DNA of 64,000 nucleotides, taken from assembly GCA_950295325.1 (NCBI GenBank), contig OX485808.1:25318527-25382526 (forward strand). Reading direction: 5' to 3'. Under the pieces are notes generated by a model that saw only the letters and a program-made list of their open reading frames with translations, was not told where the DNA came from and ran no database searches. Positions 49,294-59,451 of this stretch are shown here, piece after piece (position 1 is the stretch's first letter; each line of letters opens with the position of its first letter). Made by a program: the position numbers and the translations under genes. The stretch is from Polytrichum commune. Its lineage: Eukaryota; Streptophyta; Polytrichopsida; Polytrichales; Polytrichaceae.

Positions 49294-51791
49294 ATGGCAG
49301 GGAGGATTGCGAGCCGGTTGCGGGCCAGCGCTATGGTGAGCAAGAGGATTATTAATCTGCGGTCGTGGCTGCTCCTGTCTCTTGGTGTGGTCATGTTACT
49401 GGTCATCGCAGCGATGCTGCACACGCGGACTGCCTACATGTTGGGTTAGGGTTTCTGTTTCCCTTAAACTCCTCTTGGCCAGTTCTTTGTTTGATGTGGC
49501 GTGGTCACGGCATGTCCTTATTTGCATAATAAGGAAGTGGGGCATCTTTACTGATGCATTTTGAGGCCATTTTCCTGCCTCACTTCTCATTTCGGATTTG
49601 AAGTCTCATCAATGTGATGGTGTTTGTAATGTGGCCTGAAATTTACCTGTTGTTATGTTCATGATCGGCTTCATAACCTCTCCTACTGTCGTTAGATGAG
49701 GACCGTGATGAATTTTTGCTATCCAAATGCTTCATTGTATGATCTTGAATCTCCACAGATAAACTCACTATGCTACTGACCTTGGCAATTCACCTAAGGA
49801 TTCAGCAGAGGTTCAAATTTTCATGTCCATTACCTAGTAGACATGTACAAAGAATCTTATGAAGAGAGGATAGGTATTGTAGCTCAGATTGTGGTTGCTT
49901 ACTTTGGAAGCGCTGAATTTCTGATGAATCAGGCCTTGAGAAACCCAACCGAGCATCTTTCACTGATGCAGGTTGAGGCGGAGTTTCTGCCTCAGTCCCA
50001 ATTTTAGATTTTAGTCTCATCAATTGGATGATGATACCAAGTCCTCATTGACTGCGTTATGCGGATGTCTGTGGCCTGGGATGACCTATTGATGAGAACT
50101 GCGAGGATCCTTCGAGAAAGGAAGAGCTAGGTCACTCTTCCTTTCTCGAACCCTGCTATAGTAGATGGGAGCCGTGATGAAGTTTTGCTATCCAAATGCT
50201 CCATTTTGCACGACCTTGAATCTCCACTGATATACTGAATATGCAACTGACCTTTTGCATTTCCCTGTAAAACTGCAGTTTTAGTAGAGGAGCAATTTCA
50301 GTGGTTGCAATTTCACTTTTCCGATACCCATTAGACATACACAAACGATCTTGTGAAAAGAGGGTGGGTAGGTCAATATTGTGGTTGTTTATGCACTTCA
50401 AAAGTGCTGATATGTTTCTGATGGATCTGACAGGTCTTGAGAAATCCAACAGAGCACAGCTTCCAGGGACACTAGAACCTGGCGAGGTTTTCCAATGTGA
50501 CCGCTCGCAATTCCGCACCGACATATGCAACATGAAGGGTGACATTCGACTGATCCATCACAATGAGACCAGCTCCAGCTTCGTGCTCTACGAACATCAC
50601 CATGACTCTCACCACATCAGATTCCGGCAGGAAGTTGTGAAGCCTTACACACGGAAGTGGGAGAAGAGTTGCATGGAGACAGTGCACGAGGTCACATTGC
50701 TCCGTGTGCCGGTATCATCATCACTACCTAAAGTAATCCAACAACCTAATTGTGATGTTCAGCACACTGTTCCAGGTGTGGTGTTCAGCACAGGAGGGTA
50801 CACCGGCAACTTGTACCATGAATTCCATGATGGGCTTATCCCACTTTTCATCACCACTCAACATCTGAATCGAGAGGTCGTATTCATCGTTTCGGAGTTT
50901 CATGACTGGTGGTTCACAAAATACAGTGATGTAATTGGACAGATGTCGAAGTACCCCATTATTTCTCTTGATAATGAAACCAGAATTCACTGCTTCCCAG
51001 AGCTTGAGGTTGGTCTTCACATCCACGAGGAGCTTGGTGTTGACCCAGATCGCATGCCACGCCATGAAACCATCAAAGATTTCCGGGATGTCCTTAGCCG
51101 TGCATACACACCTCCATTGGGAATTTCGTCACAGGAAGTGCAGGAGGAAATTGGGGGTTATATTTCTGATGATGATAGCAGTCGACAGCCACAGCAGCAG
51201 CCGAGGCTAACCATTGTTGTGCGCAATGGTACACGAAGGTTCTTGAATTTGGATGGCATTGTGGAAGCAGCAAAGGAGATGGGGTTTAATGTTACCCTTT
51301 TGATCCCGGACCCGACCATGGAGCTCAAAAAGATTTTTTGGCACCTTAACAATACAGATGTTTTGATTGGTGTGCATGGTGCTGCAATGACCCATTTCTT
51401 GTTCATGCGACCTGGGACTGTTTTCATCCAGGTTATCCCTCTTGGAACCGACTGGGCCGCGTTTACGTACTATGGTGAGCCAGCTGCGAAGCTTGGGTTG
51501 CACTACTTGTCTTTCAAAATTGAGCCGGCCGAAAGCTCTCTGAGTGACAATTACAATGCAACTGACCCCATTTTGACCGACCCAGCCAGCATTGTGAGGA
51601 AAGGGTGGTGGAGCATGAAGGAAATCTATCTTGAAGGTCAAGATGTGCGTCCCTCGCTTGCTCGCATTCGAAAGGTCTTGCAAAAGGCGAAGAACAAGCT
51701 GCGCCCAATTCATCCAGGTGGTGGTTTTGCATCACCATCAATGGAGCAAGGAAAGAAATCGGGTCTCTCCAATTCCCAAAGGATTGCTTGA
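49294..51791 (+). CDS. GT61 family glycosyltransferase
   Basis: A type II Golgi enzyme. Plant GT61 members add xylose or arabinose to xylan or N-glycans, and which donor and acceptor apply here is not decided by sequence. Exons 49294-49444 and 50434-51791 join in phase 1 to 502 residues. The N-terminus has basic residues then an anchor at about 24-42 (WLLLSLGVVMLLVIAAML). The catalytic domain shows FSTGGYTGNLYHEFHDGLIP, VRNGTRRFLNLDGIV, DVLIGVHGAAMTHFLFMRPG (about 359-378) and the C-terminal GEPAAKLGLHY, AESSLSDNY and KGWWSMKEIYLEGQDVR, typical of the non-XylT plant clade. The frame continues upstream of 50434 without an ATG at 50301. The splice to exon 1 supplies the missing anchor and is preferred. 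Intron and 3' flank both carry decayed duplicates of the gene. Confidence 0.93.
49549..50460 (+). repeat. Tandem duplication spanning GT61 intron 1 and the start of exon 2
   Basis: About 49549-49955 and 49959-50460 align in order: actgatgca..ttgagg, tctcatcaa, ccgtgatgaa.ttttgctatccaaatgct, ccttgaatctccac, tgcaactgacctt and ccttgagaaa.ccaac.gagca. The first copy therefore includes a relic of the acceptor and first codons of exon 2 (at about 49930-49955). Confidence 0.8.
50111..50150. repeat. Perfect 16-bp hairpin in the GT61 intron
   Basis: ttcgagaaaggaagag (50111-50126) is the exact reverse complement of ctcttcctttctcgaa (50135-50150), with an 8-base loop. It is absent from the other copy of the duplication, so it arose or was inserted after the duplication. 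Confidence 0.9.
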
Positions 51792-51890
51792 GCATCAGCA
51801 CCTTGTAATCCTCGGCTGGATCTGATGCTCTTGCCGTCCGTGGACTTTATTCAAATCAGCAATGACCCATGATGCATTCACGAGTAGATT

Positions 51891-52243
51891 GCAATTGACT
51901 TTATTTTGATGGATCCAGCCGGCATTGTAAGTAACGGGTGAGGGAAATGCACCTTGAAGGTCAGGACGTGCGTCTCTCGGTTGCTCGCAACAGGCAAAGC
52001 GCAAGCTGTGCCCAATTGATTAGTCCCGGTGGTTTCACATCACTGATGCAGTGAGGAAATTTGGGTATCTCCAATTCCCAAGGAATTGCTTGAGCAGCAC
52101 CTTGTACTAATACGCAGTGTCCTCATGAGCTGAAAATTTTGATATTTGATCCGGCTGAAAGTTCTCTGAGACAAGGACAATGTAATCAACCACCCCCATT
52201 CTGATGGACCCAGCCAGCATTGTGAGGACCATGAAGAAAATCA
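51891..52243 (+). pseudogene. Two decayed partial copies of the GT61 3' end
   Basis: 51891-52113 parallels the last 230 bases of the coding region and beyond (gatccagccggcattgtaag, cttgaaggtcaggacgtgcg, tctccaattcccaaggaatt, ttgagcagcaccttgta). 52144-52243 parallels 51517-51629 (gccgaaagctctctgag versus gctgaaagttctctgag, then acccagccagcattgtgagg). Both have frameshifts and lack the rest of the gene. Confidence 0.85.
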
Positions 52244-53276
52244 ATTGCAGCAAGGAAAAAAACTTGCATACATATCATACTGGGGAGGTTTTTGAGGATG
52301 TGGAGTATTCAATAGATATTATCACTAATCAGCACAAAGGGATAGCTTCACCTTGTACAAATTATAATGTGTCCTCACAACACACAGATTTGTCTGAGAG
52401 TGGAGGATACGACTCAAAAAGGATTTGAATTTTACCGAGGGCAAAGGATTCGAATTGAAAGTTGAATTCTAGATTCAGAGTGGAGAAATTCGGCACATTA
52501 GACCTCACCTCTCCTGGGGACTTCATATAAATTAGCAATGACTGAGCTTAGAATTGATTCAGCTTCGCATTTGAAGCTTGTGATTATTGACAGGTAGTTG
52601 GAAGTTAGTGTAGTGTACAGCCATGGCTGATTATGTGTGTCAGATGAATCCTGCTGATTGAGCCAGCCATGGGCTTAGACTGAGGTGAAGATTGTGTAGA
52701 CATGGACTTAGTTTGAGAATATTGGTGAGGTATATTATGATGACTTGTTCAGAAGAAGCTTGCGCGCATGTGTAGGTACAATTCATTATTCTTTTACAAA
52801 CTGATCTGCAGCTGTTTCCTTAAAAGTCTACATTGTCTTTTGTCTCCTCTATAGCTGGACATGCGTGTCTAAGAGTTCAGCATGCAGTTTTTTCCTGAAC
52901 TAATGTTTAGTTGAGTTTTTGTCACTTGTTGCTTTTTTTAATAAGCTGTTGCATATATATAGACCCATCAGAAGTGACAGTATCCAATTATCCCATCTTG
53001 CAGAAAATTTGACAATATATGAGCACTGCATATTGTTCAACCCAGAAAATATTGGTGTCACGGTGATACTCAATTCAGTAGTACTTAAAGCTAGACAACC
53101 ATGTGAGTGATGAATGATGGCTATGAAACCTGTGGACAGTATGTCTTCACCAAGTCAAAATAAATCATACCAGCTACAGAGAAATTTCACCTATTCAGAG
53201 GCCAAAGCATAGGTTTTTTCACTTGATGGAATCCAATTCAGTTCCATTTTTTAACTTACATGGTAGTTCTCAATGT
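52244..53276. other. 3' spacer of the GT61 gene
   Basis: 52525-52550 echoes 51841-51870 (gactt.at..aaatt/cagcaatgac), so the local duplication reaches further. Otherwise no gene or named repeat is seen. Confidence 0.45.
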
Positions 53277-54175
53277 AGGGTTTAGGAAAAATTGTATTCA
53301 GTGTCACCAATTCTATTTGTCTTGCTCAATACTAATTGTAAGCTGCCTGTGTAGTGATACTAACACTAAATGTGAACCTAACATTATTTGTCATTCCTTA
53401 TAATTTTATTTGGGCATTACAGATTGACAATGTTACATTTATTGTCACTTACTAAGTGATTTCGCATCTGGAATTCAATCATACATTATAATAATAATAA
53501 TGTTAGGATGCAGAATTTACCAAACATTGTTCTAATCAAGGTAAGTGGGGATGATAGTAGTTGAATCTTATTCATTAAATGTATTATTAGAAAGATATCA
53601 CAGTGACATAAAATACCATATGCCACTAAATACATTAGTTATGCCCCCTTCCCACCTGACTTTAGCTAAGACTAAAAGTTGGTTCTAACAACCCGGCCTT
53701 CACACCATCGACATTATCTAGTGCCGAGCCTAGTTGGCAAATGTTGTGGCATGGTTTAAAAGTGGAGGTTTTATGCCTCAAGCTCCGACCCTCCCATCGG
53801 TACCTAAACATGAGGCAAGAATATAGGACCTTTAAAAGTGTCACCTCTCGTCCTTGTGATTGGTTGCTTTTTAGTCTTATTAGCTATGAGGGCACGAGGA
53901 GCTCCATTAACAAAAACCGATGGAAGATAGATGAGTAGTAAGGCATTTGGGGATGGGACAAAAACTACCCAACATTCATTACTTGGTAGATAAAACAATG
54001 AACGTGTGTGAAAGCTACTTATCTAAAACCTACGTGAAAATCTCCGGAGCAAGTTCTTGTAGGTGCATTGGGATAGCCATATGCCTCTGCTATAACTGAG
54101 GGAGCTTTACTTGGTTTTTTGGAAATACTTTGGGTCTTAGCTAAAGTTACGTGGGAAGGGGGCATTAGTGTAGTA
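53277..54175. mobile_element. Damaged second copy of the 41722-type MITE, split by a nested element
   Basis: 53285-53640 follows 41735-42095 block by block (tgtcaccaattcta.ttgtcttgctcaat, cctaacattatttgtc, acttactaagtgat). Its right end (cactaaatacattagt ... tagtgta) is interrupted by the 521-bp insertion at 53643-54163. Confidence 0.75.
53643..54163. mobile_element. Nested TIR element (possible Mutator-like MITE)
   Basis: Left GCCCCCTTCCCACCTGACTT and the reverse-complemented right GCCCCCTTCCCACGTAACTT begin inverted repeats that continue with tagctaagac, about 31 bases in all. The flanks attagttat (left) and attagtgta (right) share their first six bases and may be a decayed 9-bp target duplication. 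It is non-coding. Confidence 0.75.
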
Positions 54176-55591
54176 ACACGCTGTATGCAAACTGTATGCA
54201 AATATGTGTAAAATGCAAACGTTGTATGTTATCCTAACCTTCACTTAACCAATACATATTGAGATCTATTATAGGCTGGGAGTTGTTTTGCTTGAGAATA
54301 TTGTAAAAGCTAATTGACAATATGTAGCCTCCATGGCAATTTCTTAAGTTTCCGTGGGCTTTATGTGGTCACTCTTCTTAATTGGACATTTGAGTGGTTT
54401 GAGGCAACCTTGGCTTGTTGTTAAGAATGGACATTAGGAAGACATGTGTTATGATGTGATTGGACTATGTGCTCATAATACAAACACCATTTGAAATTGA
54501 ATAGTTAAAACTATTAAAATTTTGGGTATATGCGCTTATTACAAGAAAAAGAAAACCTTCACTTTGACCTCTTCTAACCTTTGCATCTCAATTCAACTTT
54601 GATTCTAAAGTTTGAAAATGATGTCAAATAATCTTCATAATTTGCCTTTGCTAACCAAATGAAATTGTTCCCAATCCGATCCAATAACCAAATATATTTG
54701 TGGATTTGGAAATGCCCACAACTTTTGGGCCACGTGCTTTATTACTTGATTTTTCCAATGCACCTAATCATGTGCTCCTGGTGGGCGTGATTAAGTTGTA
54801 GGCTCACTTAATTAGGTGGTGCTTAGCTTACATCCCACGCAAAATTTAAATAAGTTACTTGCAAAGGTGAGACTAGCCCAAGTCGATATGCAAACGTTGA
54901 AGAAGTCAAAATGAAGATTCTCTTTCTCTTTTAAAAAGTCTATTATTGGTCCTCCCATTTCCCAAAAGTATTGAACCTTGAATGGTGTTTATATTATAAG
55001 CACATGGTCTAATCATCTCATCGTGACAAGTGTCTTCTTTTTATGTCCGTTTTGAGCTATTGCTTGCCACATACCACCCAAGTATAGGTGTCCAATTAAG
55101 AAGAGTAATTACAAAATAAAGCACACACACCTTAATGTCATGCCAAGAAAGCATGACCCGTACGAGCAAGTACTGTTCTCACGAATACCGTAGCACCAAA
55201 ACAAACTCAACGCTAACTTATGCATGTTGAATCCTACTTCATTTTCATGCCGACTTTGCCGGGGGTTTGCATCAACATTCTTGTGACACATGGCACTTTC
55301 TAAAAATTAATGAAATAAGGGTCCAGTTAGCTTAGTCACTTCCTAGTGCAGGTTTTTGGTAGTCGTGGCTTCATAGTGCAGTTTGTTAAGGGGGTTATGT
55401 GGCAAATCCGGAAACATGTACGGTAGGAAGGAACCCGGGTTTCTGATGTTGTAGTATGTATAAATTCATCAGTTCTGGACCCTCCTTGTATCAAGCTCAA
55501 TTATAACTCTAAGTCTTCATAGCTTGATTTTGAGCTTTTGCTTTACATCGTCACCCGTAGAAGTTTGGGCATAGCAGGACAATTTAGTGGC
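54164..55591. other. Spacer and upstream region of the ASR-like gene
   Basis: 54370-54500 is a short degraded FEWYVV repeat (acatttgagtggttt, aagacatgtgtt) and 55062-55108 an inverted scrap of its 5' part. The last 200 bases are likely promoter and leader of the following gene. Confidence 0.45.
55459..55465 (+). promoter_or_regulatory. Candidate TATA box of the ASR-like gene
   Basis: TATAAAT lies 127 bases upstream of the ATG at 55592, a plausible spacing with a leader of about 100 bases. The call rests on motif and position only. Confidence 0.4.
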
Positions 55592-56897
55592 ATGGCTGCT
55601 TACGCTCATAACCAAGGATATGGTGATGACATTGGACATGGTTACCACAAGAGTTCCTTGAGGAAGGATGAGGTGAGCTTTGTGGAATTCGCACTCTAGT
55701 GCTTCAAGGCTAACCTTCAGTTGGGGGTGTCATTAATCAAAGTGTGAATTAATCTGTAAACCTGTGGTGGCACAGTAGTGCACGTCTGTATGCTAATTAT
55801 AACATGTAGCCCTAGTTGTTCCTCACACTTTGTTTTCAAGGGAATTCAATGACTAAACAGGAAAGACTAAGTTTGTGTGAGATTGTGCAAGATTGCGGGT
55901 TTCTCATTTGCTACCCATGTTACTATGTGTTTCTGCGCATTTGGTAGAGACTGAGAGGTGCTTCACCCTTGGGCTTAGGTTGACTGCATAGGGAAGGGTG
56001 AGGGAGGAGAAATACAAACGGGTAGAGTGTGTATCTTTGGCAGTTGTTTTGGTTGAGTCCATAGTTCGTTTGTTGGGATATGTTTTCAGTGGTTGTGTGT
56101 TGCCGGGTGGGGGATGAGAGTTTGGTGATTTTCAAGCGGATGTTCATTAAACATCAATATTGTGAGGTATTTATGGGTTATGTGTTTGTTGGACATGTTT
56201 CACGCATGACTATAGATTTTAAAGGGATTCTTAGTAGCTTATGGAGGAATGTATTGATGGTTTGATATGTAGCGCAAAGGACCTTGGATGGGTGATCTTC
56301 CGGTTGGCACTCGTTTCCGGTGCACCCTACCATCTATGGTCCACTCAATTATAATGGGGGTATCCTTGCCGACCGCATATTTTCAACCAACCATGTGAAA
56401 ATGTAGGGACTTGCCTTGGGAGAGATAATCTACATGTGCAAGACGGCTTGTCCACACTTAATCAAGGTGTTTATCTTTGAAAAGGAAATTATAGTCTTCG
56501 GGGAGCCTTCAATTCTTGTGATGCCCATTTTTGGGGATGCCCACGTATACTGTACCAATATGAACATGAAGCAACACCATATCATCTCTCTTCTCAGAAC
56601 ACATACACATGTATGTATGACCATGCCACTTTTGTGTAATTAAATTTGCAGGTCGAGAACCTGGCGAACCGCACTGATCTTACAGAGGAAGAGAAAGAGC
56701 ACCGGAAACACAAGCTGGAGGAGGAGATTGCGGCAGGGGTGGTGGGTGTTGGCATCTTGGGGTTCGCGGGATACAAATACCATCAACACCATCAGCAGAA
56801 ACAACAGGCAGATTGCTCTAATGAAGCGGGTGGCCCGGCTCAATATGACCATGGCCAGGAGAGGCATCATCACCACCACCATCGCCACTTTCTGTAG
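55592..56897 (+). CDS. ABA/WDS (ASR)-like small protein
   Basis: ASR proteins are small, hydrophilic, abscisic-acid- and dehydration-induced proteins that bind zinc and act as chaperones or DNA-binding factors. Exon 55592-55672 (27 codons) joins exon 56652-56897 (81 residues plus stop) at GAG/GTC, phase 0, giving 108 residues. A Tyr/Gly-rich N-terminus precedes EEEKEHRKHKLEEEIAAGVV and GFAGYKYHQHHQ, which resemble the C-terminal half of the ABA/WDS domain (HKHKIEEEIAAA...GFAFHEHHEKK), and the His-rich end RHHHHHHRHFL parallels the usual HHHLF. The first half of the domain is short or missing, so the family call is likely but not certain. The 979-bp intron has no recognised feature. Confidence 0.65.
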
Positions 56898-57646
56898 ATA
56901 ATTAATACGTACGATTATATTGCCCATCTACGTATGCTTATAACTCAATGAATACAATTATATTGCCAATCTACCTATGCTTAATTTAATAACTCAATCA
57001 ATCCTTCACTCTTCAATTTGATCTTGAGAGTACATTGTTATAGCCTTTGAGATCACGAGGATTGGTTTATTGTACTTGACATGGGTAGATCCCAGCTTGC
57101 AGTATGAACTGGTTATATGCCATGGCACTTGAAGCGTACATAGTTGTGCTTAATAAACCTGGCAACAGCTGGGACTCATGGATGATTTTACAACATTGCA
57201 ACTAATAAAGTTATACTTGTGTAAGATAGATGTGCGAACACCGTCACTTTAAGTGCTGAGCAAAGATACTCTTATCAGATGTAGAAAGTCTCTTTTGATT
57301 ATTGTTAGCAATTGGCAAGGCATTCTAATGCACGAAAGTTTGTCTTATTTGAATTTTAGTTCAAAAAGTCATAAGGGTTCAAAGTTATGTTGGTAGATGA
57401 CCCAAAATCAACAATATGGGAGTTTGATCTTATGGTGGTGCACATTCTTAGAGTCAATATGTATCTATTGTATAAGACTTTAAGGTGTTAAGCCCATGGC
57501 CCAGGCGGGAAATGTAAAGTTAGGATTCTAATCATAAGTGGGTGCATATATTTTGAACTAGAACATATACTTGAGGCTTTGTGTAATTTCTTCATTTATA
57601 AGAAGATTCTTAATTTTCTATATAAGTTTATATTTGGGACCTGTAA
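56898..57646. other. Spacer between the ASR-like gene and the NHL pseudogene
   Basis: 56910-56990 holds a short direct repeat (attatattgcc.atctac.tatgctta, twice). No gene is seen. Confidence 0.45.
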
Positions 57647-58547
57647 GGATTCAGACTCCTCCAAAGGCAGGCTACGGTGCAGCAGCCATGGAGTCGCCAT
57701 TACGGCTCCAATTTACAGTACTCCACCGAGGGACAGCTTGAGCACAAGTCCACAGCCCCAGTGCCCCACTCGTACCTCCAGGCAATGTCAGCTCCAGCCT
57801 ATAAACACATCCCGATGATCCCGTCCTTCGATCCGTAGGACGAGAGCGGCGGCGGCGGTGCACCAGCATCTGGAACTCCTACTTTAGTGCTTGGAGTTCC
57901 ACCCGGGACTCGTAGGAGGATACCATACCGACAGCGCCCAAGCCTGGTGGATGATTTCTGCAAGCCGGAAGGTCTTCGCAGGAATTACGTGTTCCTCGCC
58001 TTCGTTTGCGCCATTGGAATACCGATCATCCTCGGCTTGATTGCGTTGATAATTTATTTATGTATGCGACCGCAGCTTCCTCGTGTGACAATTAGCGCGG
58101 TGAAATTGATTCGTTTCAGTGCCGTAGGTGGTCTAGAGTCCGGTTGACAGAACCCGATCTTGAAGCTCGACCTTGGCATCGTGTTGCTTGCCATGAATCC
58201 GAACAAGAAACTCACCATGCACTATCAAGGGATGATCATGCTGGTGTCGTTCCAGAACATTTCGTTGCCGGTTGCTGTGGTTCCTCCGTTCTCGCAAGGG
58301 AAAGAGAACTTTACCACGGTCAACACGTGTGTGAGGGTTGCGAATGCGGCCCTGGCTGTGGATGATGGCACGTTCTTGCAATTTTTCATTTCAAGAGGCG
58401 ACATACCTTTGCGTGCGCTGATTGACGTGAAAGCGTCTGTGCAGACGGGGAAGTGGAAGTCGCCTTCCTTCGGAGCCCATTGGGATTGCGACTTCGATAT
58501 AAGTCGTCGCCTTCACGAAACCCGATGCTCTTGTCCAAGAGCTGTAA
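57647..58547 (+). pseudogene. NDR1/HIN1-like (NHL, LEA-2 domain) pseudogene
   Basis: NHL proteins are plasma-membrane proteins of defence and stress responses, usually intronless. One frame runs from 57647 through a polar N-terminus (APVPHSYLQAMSAPAYKHI), basic TRRRIPYRQR, a membrane segment (YVFLAFVCAIGIPIILGLIA, about 57990-58065) and a LEA-2 domain with AMNPNKKLTMHYQ and PPFSQGKENFTTVN. It is broken by TAG at 57836-57838 and TGA at 58145-58147, both with the same frame resuming immediately. Near 58499-58503 one extra base shifts the end: the neighbouring frame gives VVAFTKPDALVQEL then TAA at 58545, as expected for an NHL C-terminus. No start codon is found before the first stop except ATG at 57785. 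Three lesions argue for a dead gene. Confidence 0.8.
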
Positions 58548-59451
58548 GAGAGCCAGGCATAGAATTCCAGACTCTCCTGGTTCAGACCGTAACGAATTGG
58601 ACTGAGTTTGCGGACCTCTTTCGTGTAACTTCTACTAAGATCAGCTTCAAACTTTGGCAAATGCTTCTTACGTGTCTTCAACATTTTGACAGATATTAGC
58701 TCTTGAGACTCTTTTAATCTCCCTGCAGAACTCTAAGGAATCATGATGCTGTCAATGTTCAGACATCTTGAGTTCAGAAATCTTTCTATGGGTGAAATCT
58801 TCCATACCGTTGTCTCACTTGTCGTGCACATTCTATGGTCCCGAACATGTCGACATGTAAAAAGTAAACTCGCCAAATACTTCTTATGGAGGTGCAATTC
58901 ATTGTCAGAAATCGTCAGCTCTTAAAGGCAGGCTGTCAATGTTCAGTCCTGAGCCGAAGTTCAGGAATCCTTCTACAGGCATCTGCCAGTTCAATAATTG
59001 AAGAGAGTGAATACAAATGGCATTTGTCATCCCGAAGCAAACTTGCATTATGTTGCTTCTCCATTGACGCTGGGGCCATTTTCTTCGGAGACAGTACTTT
59101 CGAGACGTGTGTCCTTCGGTCCATCCAAGAATGCTCTCTGAATCAAACAATAGTTTCGGTGCCACAGCTGATAGACAACACCCTCATCTGGTGAATGTTA
59201 TTGCGTTCATTGAGTTAATGAACGCAAAGAACATTCGAAATTATACACTTGTAAGTGATTACTTGTGGATATGGACTTATCCAATCCAATGGAGCAACCT
59301 GTGATAATACCTATTACTACGGGGGCTTGACACTCGAGCTTGAAAACTAAGCTCTAGAATTATTGTACATAATATTGCCCAATGCTAAACCTAGTTTATC
59401 CTGTGTAGATTGATTGTATGCGTAAACTTGCTGCGAAAATTTGAGTTGTGG
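58548..59451. other. Spacer between convergent NHL pseudogene and ABCG gene
   Basis: 58745-58795 and 58928-58975 are a diverged direct repeat (gctgtcaatgttcag, gttcag.aatc.ttcta). Frames here overlap on both strands and show no family. Confidence 0.45.

Noticed and set aside
50301-50433. Upstream extension of the GT61 frame to a GTG at 50301
   Set aside because: It is intron sequence: an acceptor at 50433 joins in phase to the exon at 49294-49444, which supplies the ATG and the Golgi membrane anchor, and the extension is part of the duplicated intron segment.
57860-58160. Mini-intron explaining the TGA in the NHL gene
   Set aside because: The only GT...AG pair around the stop would be about 30 nt, too short for a plant intron, and two further lesions exist.
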